Shown here piece after piece: positions 20,690 to 30,099 of a DNA stretch of 64,000 nucleotides. This DNA is from Plotosus lineatus (taxonomy: Eukaryota > Chordata > Actinopteri > Siluriformes > Plotosidae), in contig CM045733.1 of the NCBI GenBank assembly GCA_024760905.1, positions 38,218,501 to 38,282,500 of the forward strand, written 5' to 3'. The position numbers were made by a program, and so were the translations under genes. Numbering within the stretch: the first letter of the stretch is position 1; every line of letters starts with the position of its first letter. The notes under the pieces are model-generated. The model had not been told where the DNA came from. It was given only the letters and a program-made list of their open reading frames with translations, and did no database searches.

Positions 20690-21828
20690 TGCACATGTTT
20701 GTGTGTAATATAAAGAACACATCAAAGAGTAAATAAATTAAAAAAAATAATGGAAATATAAAAATTGAGATATTTACTGAAATAAAATTTTGCTTTAAGA
20801 TGCTTTTAAAATAATTTTCTTGAGGATATCGTTTGATGCTTCTGCTGTATATGAGTGGAATGGGAATTGGGCGGAGCTGATGTAGAGTCTTTATATAATT
20901 ATAAATAACAGGTTTTAAAAATTCCAAAAGAAATATTATATGTCTGTTACAGCTTTCACATTACATACTGTACCTTTCCCACTACATTGTTTGGACTGGC
21001 TGCTAAAAATAAATGGAACAGGAAAGAAATCAGTCCTGGAGTTCTGCAGCACAGCTGAGTTTGATGATCCTGAATGTAAAGTCACATCCATGGAGAAAAC
21101 AAGCTTTTTAATTTCAAGATTTAAAAAATTATTACTTATTATAAAATAATAATAATTTAAAGATTCACAAACCCAGCTTAATTGATGTATTTTTTAAACT
21201 GATTTATTTTTTCAATGTACTGTATAATGCAGTTTTACTCGGATACGTTTTCCTTTTTTCGTTCATGCCTTGTTTCTGTACTTTGTAAATGTAATTTATT
21301 AACATATATGAGATTATAAATTATTAATTACATTTCCGAACCATTTCATCCTAATCATGGGGAGGTTGGCGCCTATCTCAGCTGACTGAGCGAGGTCAGA
21401 TTCCACCCATTGCGTGGCATGAGAATTTCGAAGTATAATAATTGTATTCACATCAACAGAAATCTACACACTGTTGTATGAAGACAAGTCGCCGAATTTA
21501 TCAAATAATTGTAATTATTTTCGAGTAAACCATGGTTACAGGATTCTTTTTACATTGTGAGATCATGTTGGTGTGTTTTTTTTTTGTTTTTTGTTTTTTT
21601 TTTTTCGGGGTCTGATATTATTATCGCATGCCCAGCAGGGGGTGCTCTCTACTTTGTTTTTTCATCCCGTTATGTGGCGTTATGTGCTCTGGAGTGCTCC
21701 TGTCTGTTGTGGTGCATTGATCATGATTTTTCTTCTGAGTGGTACTTACATTAAAAACGTTCATTGGAGAGGCTACACATGCACCCATACTCAAGTCGTA
21801 TATATGGTGACTTCCATGAAAACTGCTC

Positions 21829-21830
<2 letters not shown>
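20690..21830. other. Intergenic, little recognised
   Basis: AT-rich DNA after chmp1a. One short piece at 21340-21415 matches the CCGAACC...TCATCCTAAT tail of the fish SINE-like repeat in minus orientation. A T-rich run lies at 21578-21606. No gene seen. Confidence 0.5.

Positions 21831-21832
<2 letters not shown>

Positions 21833-21912
<80 letters not shown>
21833..21912. repeat. (TG)n(AG)n compound microsatellite
   Basis: A TG run followed at once by an AG run. A (C)n(CA)n run lies at 22059-22097. Confidence 0.97.
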
Positions 21913-21914
<2 letters not shown>

Positions 21915-22062
21915 GGAGATAGATTCCAGGCTGAATTACTTCTTTTTAAAAAGTGTGATTGTGAAACACAACACCTACTCTCTTTACACACACTGTTTAA
22001 AAAGAAAGTCATCGAACCTTTCATCTATCTCCAACTTGCTGTGTATGCGCGCGCAATCCCCC

Positions 22063-22093
<31 letters not shown>

Positions 22094-22430
22094 ACACTTC
22101 CTGTTTCTCCCAGTCAGTTTTTATCGCTGTGGGCTTCTACTGTCACTGGGGTTGCCATGTTCTTTACTTCCACTTTAGTTGTTGGCTCGAGTGACCCCCA
22201 GCTAAATGGTGTCTTGTTGCTATAGCAACCAGTCTTATTTCATCATCACCCACCCACATGAAATGTGACCATAGAGAACAGGACGTTCTGACACGTGTTT
22301 TAGTTCACTGCATATCTATATTTAATCATAAAGACGTTCTCCCAGTTGTTCAAAACGAGCTTTATTCTGTGTTTGTAAACAAACCATTTGTGTGGAGAAC
22401 TGTAAACTTTTTGCCATGACTTTGGACTGT

Positions 22431-22583
22431 GGGAGGAAACGGGAGTACCTGGAGGAAACCCACACAAGCACAAGTCTGGACTTGCAAACTCCACACAGAA
22501 ACACCCTTATCAACTCCATCCTCTAATCAGGACCTCCATGCTGTGCTTGTGTGGGTTTCCTCCAGGTACTCCCGTTTCCTCCC
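22431..22583. repeat. Perfect 41-bp inverted repeat
   Basis: The 41 bp at 22431-22471 (starting GGGAGGAAACGGGAGTACCT) recur in exact reverse complement at 22543-22583, with a 71-bp spacer. The sequence is part of a common fish repeat with GGAGGAAACCCACACAAGCAC, which also occurs in single orientation near 23105-23145 and 23525-23560. Confidence 0.95.
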
Positions 22584-22584
22584 A

Positions 22585-22848
22585 TAGTCACTGTCCCCAC
22601 AGTGCAGCTAACTGGGTTATCAAAGGCCGGCCCTGTCTCTTACAGTCTATGGTGAGAGGTTCATGTAAAAGAATCATTGCTGACTTTCGTAAAGAGGAGC
22701 TGCAAAGCTGTCAGCGTGTTTCTGTCCCTTGCTAAAGGATTGTGTCAGGAAGGGCATCCGTCGTAAAAACCTACGCCAAATCAAATGTGCGAATCATTCG
22801 CTGTGGTGACCCCCGAAAAAGGGGAAAAGCCGAGAGGGAAAGAAAAAG
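22585..22848 (+). mobile_element. SINE with RTE tail, head missing
   Basis: Starts inside the SINE middle (GTCACTGTCCCCACAGTGCAG), runs through GGTTATCAAAGGCCGGCC, then GTGTCAGGAAGGGCATCCG and AAATCAAATGTGCGAATCATTCGCTGTGG in consecutive blocks, and ends in GAAAAGCCGAGAGGGAAAG. This is the clearest plus-strand view of the junction between the RTE 5' piece and RTE 3' tail. The head has been replaced by the right arm of the 41-bp inverted repeat. Confidence 0.85.
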
Positions 22849-22860
22849 ATTATAAGTAAT

Positions 22861-23009
22861 ATTATGATTATTCTTTCATTCGTTCATTCATTTTCTAAGC
22901 TACTTAATGCTAATTATAGGGTCGCAGGAGGCTGGTGCCGACTCTGGGTGAGAGTGGGGATTCCTTGAGCAGTTCGCCAGGTCATCTCGGGCCCAACACT
23001 CACACAACC

Positions 23010-23052
<43 letters not shown>

Positions 23053-23690
23053 AGGGAGATTTGGAACAGCCAATAAGCCTACTGTGCTTGTTGTTGGACT
23101 GTGGGAGGAAACAGGAGTACCTGGAGGAAACCCACACAAGCACAGTCTGGACTTGCAAACTCCACACAGAGACACCCTTATCAACTCCAGCCTTGAATTA
23201 GGGCTTTCATACTGTGAAGCAAACATGCTAAACAATATTCCACTGTGATTCTACTGTGATTATAAGTATTGTTATGATTATTCTTTCATTCGTTCATTCA
23301 TTTTCTAATCCACTTAATGCTAATTAGGGTCACAGGATGCTGGCGCCCATCCCAGCCGACTCCTGGTGAGAGTGGGGATTCCCTAAACAGCTCGCCAGGC
23401 CATCTCAGGTCAACACTTACACAACCATTACGCGCGCACACACACACACACACACACGTCAAAGGGGATTTCAAAGGAGATTTGGAACAGCCAATAAGCC
23501 TACTATGCTTGTTTTTGGACTGTGGGAGGAAATGGGAGTACCTGGAGGAAACCCACAAAAGCAGGGTGAAGTTGCAAACTCCACTCAAAAATACCTTTAT
23601 TAACCTCTGGACTTGAACCAGGGCCTTCTTGCCGTGAGGATGATGTGCTAAACAATATTCCACTGTGATTATACATATTATTGTGGTTAT
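22861..23690. repeat. Two tandem copies of a ~405-bp repeat unit
   Basis: Unit A (about 22861-23265) and unit B (about 23271-23690) both begin ATGATTATTCTTTCATTCGTT and continue through TTAATGCTAATTA, GAGAGTGGGGATTCC, a CA run, GGAGGAAACCCACA and the end AACAATATTCCACTGTGATT. Differences are scattered substitutions and small indels, so the duplication is not very recent. The unit is itself a member of a dispersed fish repeat; a further relative lies at 49070-49380. Confidence 0.85.
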
Positions 23691-23691
23691 T

Positions 23692-24031
23692 GAGATTTCC
23701 TTTCGGCTTGTTCTCTTTTTTCAGGGGTCGCCACAGTGAATGATTGGCACGTTTGATTTGGAATAGGATTTTACGTCGGATGCCCTTCCTGACACAACGC
23801 TTTAGCGAGGGACAGAAACACGCTGACGGCTTTGCAGCCTAATCTTTTTACGAAAATCAGTAATGGTTCTTTTACATGCCTCACACCATAGACAGTGAGA
23901 GACGTGTCCAGCCTTTGATAACCCAGTTGGCTACACTGGGAAGACAGTGACAACCTTGTGGAGAGTGGGACTCGAACCCCCAACCTTAGGATCAGCGATC
24001 CAGTGCCCTATACCAGCAGACCACCACTGCC
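23692..24031 (-). mobile_element. Full-length tRNA-derived SINE with RTE tail
   Basis: Minus-strand reading gives the complete order: GGCAGTGGTGGTCTGCTGG head, GGTTGGGGGTTCGAGTCCCA B-box region, GGGTTATCAAAGGCTGGAC, CTGTCCCTCGCTAAAGCG, TGTCAGGAAGGGCATCCGAC and the RTE-type tail. Flanks share ACATATTA...TTGTGGTTATT with a 5-bp indel, a likely target duplication that has decayed. Confidence 0.85.
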
Positions 24032-24189
24032 ATACATATTACTGTATTGTGGTTATTTTTATTATTTATAATAAATTAGAACTTGATGGTTTGATGATGT
24101 AAGTTGTTTTCTGTGATTGTTTCTAATCTGATTCTCCTGACATACTAAGAGGTGACCTGAGTGGAGCGTTGTAAACAGGGTGTGGTTAT

Positions 24190-24733
24190 GAGTGGAAATT
24201 GGCGACATGGCAACCTATGATTATACCAATCTGGCAACCGGCTGTGCTCGGAACCTCCTCCAGTTGAGGGGAAGAGCTGCTGGAGCTGTGAGAGGCGCAG
24301 CGCAGGAGATTCCCTCATACCTCACTTCTCCTTCTTCTGCTCGCTGCTGCTGGAATTCCTTCATGTGCCTTACCGGAGAGGAGACATTCTGATCGCGTGA
24401 AGACTGTTTGAGACCGAACAGACACGAGAGACTTAACCGGAACACCGAGCAGACAGGCGCGCGCGCGTTCGTACCAGTGATTAATCATATCTATTATTTA
24501 TTGCACTGAGAACCTGATAATGCTGCGTCTGCGTGTGAGAGTCGAACCCGCTGCTGTGTCTCTGGTGAGATGAACGAACACGAGCCTGTTCTGGAATAAT
24601 CTGGGATCAAACAGGGGAATATCCCTGCTGGAGCGTGCTGGAGTTCCCTCTGTTTATTTCCATTCATCAGACTCCATCCAGTTCAAGTCCCTCAGGAGCT
24701 CTGGGATCATCTCCATCTCTCTCCATCTCCATC
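24190..24733 (+). promoter_or_regulatory. Probable promoter and 5' UTR of slc10a3-like gene
   Basis: GC and CpG content rise here, including a CGCGCGCGCG run near 24460, in contrast to the AT-rich repeats before it. No intron border is obvious. An in-frame upstream ATG at 24635 would add 33 Ser/Pro-rich residues; I prefer the ATG at 24734 because a good signal peptide follows it directly. Confidence 0.5.
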
Positions 24734-26107
24734 ATGAGGAGCACCTTCACTCTGTGCTGCCTAATTCTGCTTCCCACGGAATTCACTTTTGCGCTCATCC
24801 CAAACCCGCTCATCCCAAACCGGGTCCCATCAAACAGAACCGGGGATCACCCGGAGAGCTACCTGCACATCGGGGATGGATCATCGCTGGAATTCGAATT
24901 TCCTGAGAACACGAAAGGTGTGATCGTGATCGCGAGTCGGTGGAAGAGCTGGAGACAGACGCTGCGTGTGCACTCCCTCGATCCAGAAGTGCTCTCCATC
25001 CTGAACGTCAGCCACAGCAATGGCAGGCTAACTGGCCCAATGAACAGTTATGTGATCCGGATCCGCTCTGGATTACCCGGAACAGCGCCATTACTCATTC
25101 AGCTACTGGATCTGAATCGCAGCTCTGAGCCGGTTCTGATTGAAGAGCGGCGGGATTATTCCATCCGAGTGGCACCGGGGGCCGATGGAGACGATGGTTC
25201 TGCTCAGCTGGCTCACTTCTCCGAGAACCCGATTCTGTTTGCTCTGCTGCCCCTCATCTTCATCAACAAGTGTGCATTCGGCTGTAAAGTGGAAGTGGAG
25301 GTGCTACGTGAGCTCTTGCGTAGGCCCACCCCACTCCTCCTGGGGATCATGGGACAGTTCCTGGTGATGCCACTTTATGCGTATGTTGTCTCTCGACTGA
25401 CTGCACTGCCCAAAGCACTTGCTCTGGGTCTGGTCATCACATGTTCGGCACCAGGTGGAGGAGGCGGCTATCTGTACAGCCTATTATTAGGTGGTGATGT
25501 GACCCTGGCCATCTGTATGACTTTAGTGTCCACTGTTTTTGCGACAGCAGGTATGCCCCTTTCGTCGGCCCTGTACGGGCGGATGCTTGGCGTCCATGCA
25601 ACCCTCCATGTACCGTTTGTGAAGATCCTGGGTACACTGCTCTTCATCGCCATCCCTATCTCCCTGGGTGTGTGCGTAAAGCTACGGTTGCCGTCGCTCA
25701 CTCGGGTTCTCCTCACCCTCATACGCCCCTTCAGCTTCCTGCTCATAGTGGGTGGGGTTTTTATGGCATATCAGATGGGTGCCTCCATCCTGGCCAATGT
25801 GCAGCTTTTTATCGTGCTTGTGGGCATCACAGTGCCAATGCTGGGCCTACTGGTGGGCTTCGGGCTGGCACGTCTGGCTCGACTTGCCGTGCCACAGAGG
25901 AGGACCGTATCCATAGAGGTGGGCGTTCAGAACAGCCTGCTCGCCCTCGCTGTTATGCAACTGTCGTTCCGGCGCGCGGAGGCGGACTTCGCATCTCAGG
26001 CACCGTTCATCGTTGCTCTCAGCAGCACCAGTGAGATGCTCCTGCTCGTCATCACACATCTGACACATAGGCGATTCTGTCTCACAGACAAAAACAATTC
26101 TGAGACC

Positions 26108-26110
<3 letters not shown>
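24734..26110 (+). CDS. slc10a3: SLC10 family membrane protein, P3 protein-like
   Basis: A single-exon reading frame of 458 codons from the ATG at 24734. It starts with a signal peptide (MRSTFTLCCLILLPTEFTFA), followed by an extracellular N-terminal domain of about 160 residues with N-glycosylation sites (NRTG, NVSH, NRSS), and then a bile acid:sodium symporter-type membrane domain. Visible segments include FALLPLIFINKCAFGCKVEV, LLLGIMGQFLVMPLYAYVV, the conserved SAPGGGGGYLYSLLLGGDV crossover region, and later helices ending in TSEMLLLVITHL. Intronless coding sequence, length (human P3 about 477) and the long extracellular domain fit SLC10A3 better than SLC10A1/2; SLC10A5 is the main alternative. 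SLC10A3 is an orphan carrier without a proven substrate. Poly(A) signal AATAAA at 26279-26284. Confidence 0.82.

Positions 26111-26138
<28 letters not shown>
26111..26138. repeat. (CA)n directly after the slc10a3 stop
   Basis: About 14 CA units begin at the base after TAA in the 3' UTR. Confidence 0.95.
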
Positions 26139-26141
<3 letters not shown>

Positions 26142-26278
26142 AAACCAAAGACATTCCTTTTTCTAGTCTGTGGCTGAATCTTATGTCAGATATTTTATGA
26201 TATTTTTCTAACACATCTGTGTCTTTTGTACATTTATATCCTGTTTATGAATCTCTCAGTGTGTGTCTGAGAGAGGTG

Positions 26279-26284
26279 AATAAA
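26279..26284 (+). terminator. slc10a3-like poly(A) signal AATAAA
   Basis: Canonical AATAAA 169 bp after the stop codon, followed by a GT-rich stretch. Gives a short 3' UTR. Confidence 0.75.
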
Positions 26285-26299
26285 CCCAGTTTGTAAGGG

Positions 26300-27370
26300 T
26301 TTGTATTTGCGTCAGTGGTTTGTACAAGTCGAGACTATTTTGCATGCGTGGGTGTGTGGGTGTGTGGGTGAAGACTTAATACACTTGCATTTCATTTCAA
26401 TTTTGGTTGTGTGTTTGGTTTTTACAATTTTGAGGATGTGCATGTGTGTGTGTGTGCGTGCGTGTTTGTGTCTGGGTTATCTGGGTTTATGAGGTTATTG
26501 TGCCTGAATGCTGAATATTTTTTACGAGATGCAAATGCTGCATTTTCATATGTCAATAAAAAGAGAGATAACTCACCATTGCGACCTTTAGAACGAAAAC
26601 ACACCAATGTGTTCATGTGTAAGCGGTGTTTGGGATGAAATTCCTCGTGTCTCCTGATATTTCTGGTGATTTCAGTGTTACATTTGTTTTTTTAAAGCAT
26701 TTCAGGTTAAATTGTGAAACTGAAATCTGAGAGAATTATGTTCACTCTCACATCTGACGATGTCACGAGGTACGACACAGCAACTGACCAGATCAGCGGC
26801 TTAAACTGAACAGCAAGCTAGAGAATAATAATAAGTAGTAAAGAGGAAGTGCTTTATAATAAAATGGATCTTAAGCCTTGTGAAATTTGGAGTTTAAATG
26901 ATAATGTAGCTAACAAATTGATTTGTTTATTTTTATTAAAGTTATATGGAAATGTTTGTGTAATCCTGTGGTTTCATTTTTCTGTTCTCTGTTTAACTGA
27001 TAGTTCTGGATGGTAATTCTTAGTTCCCGGTTAAATGAACTAACTCAAACGTGTGTTACTGATCAACCGTTTAAAGTTCTTCTCTCATTCACTTTGGACA
27101 AAGACGTCTGATAAACACTGTTAATTTAATAAACATTGTCATTGTTAAACTGATTTTCATGAATGGTACATTTGGTGTGCAAAAAAATTTCGTATGAATA
27201 ATGTGGGAAAATCCCTTTATGTCTTATCTGGTGCATCTTTTAGAAATAAAGGCCAGTGTCCGTTGAACCTTTAGAATGACATATTTACATAAATGTGTCA
27301 TCAACCACTTCATCGAATCCCCACACTGGAAATGAGCTTTGGGGTTTCAGGACAATTTTACTCTTAAACT
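26300..27370. other. Intergenic, nothing recognised
   Basis: AT-rich DNA with one GT-rich patch at 26345-26470. No ORF or repeat family that I recognise. Confidence 0.5.
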
Positions 27371-27374
27371 CAAC

Positions 27375-27690
27375 CTGAACTACCACTAATCAAATCTACA
27401 GCAAATCTACAGCAAAACAGACCTACAACAAAACACATCCATGCAAAACACACACAACAGGATACACTTACATCAAGACACATCCACGCCAAGGCATACC
27501 AACACGACCCATCTGCACCAAGACATATCTACATCAACACGCACCCACACAAAACATACACACCAGTACTTAACTCGACCAAGACACACACACACACATC
27601 AAAATACCCACACAAGACACATCCACACCAAGAAACCCATATCAAAGCACAGGACGTGCATCTACGTACACCAAGATATATCCACACAAA
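27375..27690. repeat. Degenerate ACACATCCACACCAAG minisatellite
   Basis: About 300 bp of imperfect units around acatccacaccaagacac. Open frames rich in Thr/His are compositional. Confidence 0.75.
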
Positions 27691-27967
27691 ACACATCATT
27701 GGCTCATTAGTGTAATTACATATTTCATTTAGTTTAAGTTTGTGGATAATTAGAAAATATTGCAGGGGTTTAAAAGCAGAAAAGCAGAAAAAAATGTTCA
27801 AATTCCTGATTTTTTTTTTTTTTTTTTTTTTTTTACAATTTGACATTTAAAAATTTTGAGGCAGCACCTTGGGGACCTGATTGGTGGATTGTAGGGTTTA
27901 TATTTTCAAGCTTTCACCACTGAGTGTAGCTCACACCTAAACCATGAACTCTAAACTCATTTCTTTT

Positions 27968-28176
27968 CTGAACTGCTTCATCCTAATTAGGGCCTCAGGG
28001 AGACTCGCACCCAGCTGAGAGCGATGCAGCCTACTCTTGACGAAAATTGGGAATGGCTGTTTGATAACCCAGTTAGCTGCACTGGGGGGACAACAATGAC
28101 AACCACTGACAGTGGAGCTTGAACCCCCAATTTTGGGATTGGTAATCCAGCACTTTCGCACCGAGCCACCACTGCC
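27968..28176 (-). mobile_element. SINE, GAATGAAT/AATTAGG-tail type, shortened
   Basis: On the minus strand: GGCAGTGGTGGCTCGGTGCG head, a B-box-like TTGGGGGTTCAAGC region, GGGTTATCAAAC, then CTGAGGCCCTAATTAGGATG. The middle is deleted relative to 11834-12155. Confidence 0.75.
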
Positions 28177-28179
28177 TTT

Positions 28180-28377
28180 GAGCTCTAAACTTTGCCATGG
28201 AAAAGTTCTGATAGCAAAATCAGGCCAAAGGTCATACAGTGTAAAGCGTGAGATTATAATAGCTGTGTGGAGTAAAATGAAGCATGGGATGTTTTCTTTT
28301 TGTCAGTTCTGTTTATCTTAACCTCTGAATTTTCTTCTGCATGAGTCTGTTAGGAATGATTGTTTACTGAGTTCTGA

Positions 28378-28432
<55 letters not shown>

Positions 28433-29190
28433 TTTGAAAGTATTTCCATTGAGATGTCAGCCATCAGTCTGGTGAGGAGCCAATCACAACCTATCAGCTA
28501 ATACTTTATTTAGCATAGCATATACAGGAAATGACAGTGGTCTGTTACAACACACACACACACACACACACACAGCTGATTTCAAGTAACTAATGACAGA
28601 AGGGCTGTTTACTGGAAGTCAGGGTGATTCATTCTCTCTCTCTCTCCCTCTCTCTCTCTCACTCACTCTCTCACACACACATACTTATATGTATGGGTTC
28701 AATGTGTGACATTCAAGCCTCATTTAGACTTATAAACAAATGGAAGATTGGTGCAAAAATAAACTGATGATGTTGAGAGTAAATCATTAAAGCACAAACT
28801 GTACTGTAAACTTTAATGGCTTTTTTCTCTTTTCCACTTCCTCTAACAGCTCTGAAGTCTTGTGTGTTCAAGAGGCACTTGTGAAATATCTGACCATGAC
28901 ACGATACACAAATTTTTCATTCAAGTGTTTTCAGTGTGAAGAACACTGTTCCTGAGCAATTGAATCATATGGAACAAAAATAACACGTTACCTGCTGATC
29001 AGGTGAAACATTTAGCACTTAATCAGAACCATGTCTTTCACACAGGATATACAAAGTCAGTTATATTAACGTTCACACTGTGACCTAAAATGTAAAGGTT
29101 CAAAAGTGTCAATAATAATCAAAATATCAGCTATATTAGTTAGTTAGCTAGCATGCTAGTTGCAGTTATATTATTAGCTAACATGCAGAC
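28180..29190. other. Intergenic with CT/CA runs
   Basis: (CT)n(CA)n at 28378-28430, (CA)n at 28550-28574 and (CT)n at 28632-28680. The rest is unremarkable AT-rich DNA. Confidence 0.6.
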
Positions 29191-29195
29191 TATTC

Positions 29196-29530
29196 ATTCA
29201 TTTTCTGAACCGCTTAATCCTAATTAGAGTTACGGGGAGCCTGGTGCCCATCTCAGCCACCTCTGGGCGACAGCAGAGTACACCCTGGACCGCTCACCAG
29301 GCCATCACATGGCTGAAACACACTTACTGCTATGTAGCCTACTCTTGACAAAAGTCAGTTATGGTTCTTTTGCATGCTTCACACCACAGATGGTGAGAGA
29401 CGTGGCCGGCCTTTGATAGCCCAGTTAGCGGCACTGGGGGCACAGTGACAACCTGTTGAGAGTGGGGCTTGAACCCCCAACATTTGGATCAGTGATCCAG
29501 CACGTTTACCACCTGGCCACCACTGCCTGG
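29196..29530 (-). mobile_element. SINE, AATTAGG-tail type, near full length
   Basis: Minus strand: GGCAGTGGTGGCCAGGTGG head, AATGTTGGGGGTTCAAGCCCC, GGGCTATCAAAGGCCGGCCACG, then GATGGCCTGGTGAGCGGTCC, GAGGTGGCTGAGATGGGCACC and AATTAGGATTAAGCGGTTC, ending AAAATGAATGAA. Same family as 11834-12155. Confidence 0.82.
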
Positions 29531-29539
29531 CATGCAAAC

Positions 29540-30090
29540 TAGCTTTTTAATAATAATAGGTACCAGCACTGCCGCGTGATTCACTCAGGAATTGTGACAC
29601 AGCTAAGCCTCAAGGCTGAAAATAGTCAAACTTCAATCTGTATATACAGCTCTTGTAATCAAATAATGCTGAATAAATTGAATTGTGTTAAAAGTTCATT
29701 TCATTCCTGTTCCAGTGGTACTAAATTCAGTCATGTTCATAGAAAAAGAACATTTCGATTTCAGACTGAGTTTGTGTTGATTTTTCACCAATCTTGATTA
29801 GAGCGCCTTTGTTTTGATGAAATCTTAAGTGCGTTCGACCCGGTTGCAAGGCATCGTCCACAAAATCGGTTTGTGCGTCCCGCTGATATGACACATGTGG
29901 TCTAAACTATTACTGTATTCAGCAGTGAATCTCCAGCTTTCCGGTCATACCCGGTTTATCAGGGGTATATTTCGACATGTTTTAAAAACTTGATATTTAT
30001 AAATATCCTCAAGAATATTTCCAGTTCTTTAAAAAGCTGTAGAATATAACCACAACAAAGTAGGTATTAAAATTAGCATATTTTTGTCTA
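29540..30090. other. Intergenic, nothing recognised
   Basis: AT-rich DNA between a SINE and the RTEX-like element. No gene or repeat family seen. Confidence 0.5.
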
Positions 30091-30099
30091 GTTCATTAT

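Noticed and set aside
22861..23690. CRISPR-like repetition
   Set aside because: Only two long units without short direct repeats and unique spacers; the DNA is vertebrate.
24635..24733. Longer slc10a3 start at 24635
   Set aside because: The extra 33 residues are Ser/Pro-rich and would bury the signal peptide that starts at the second ATG.
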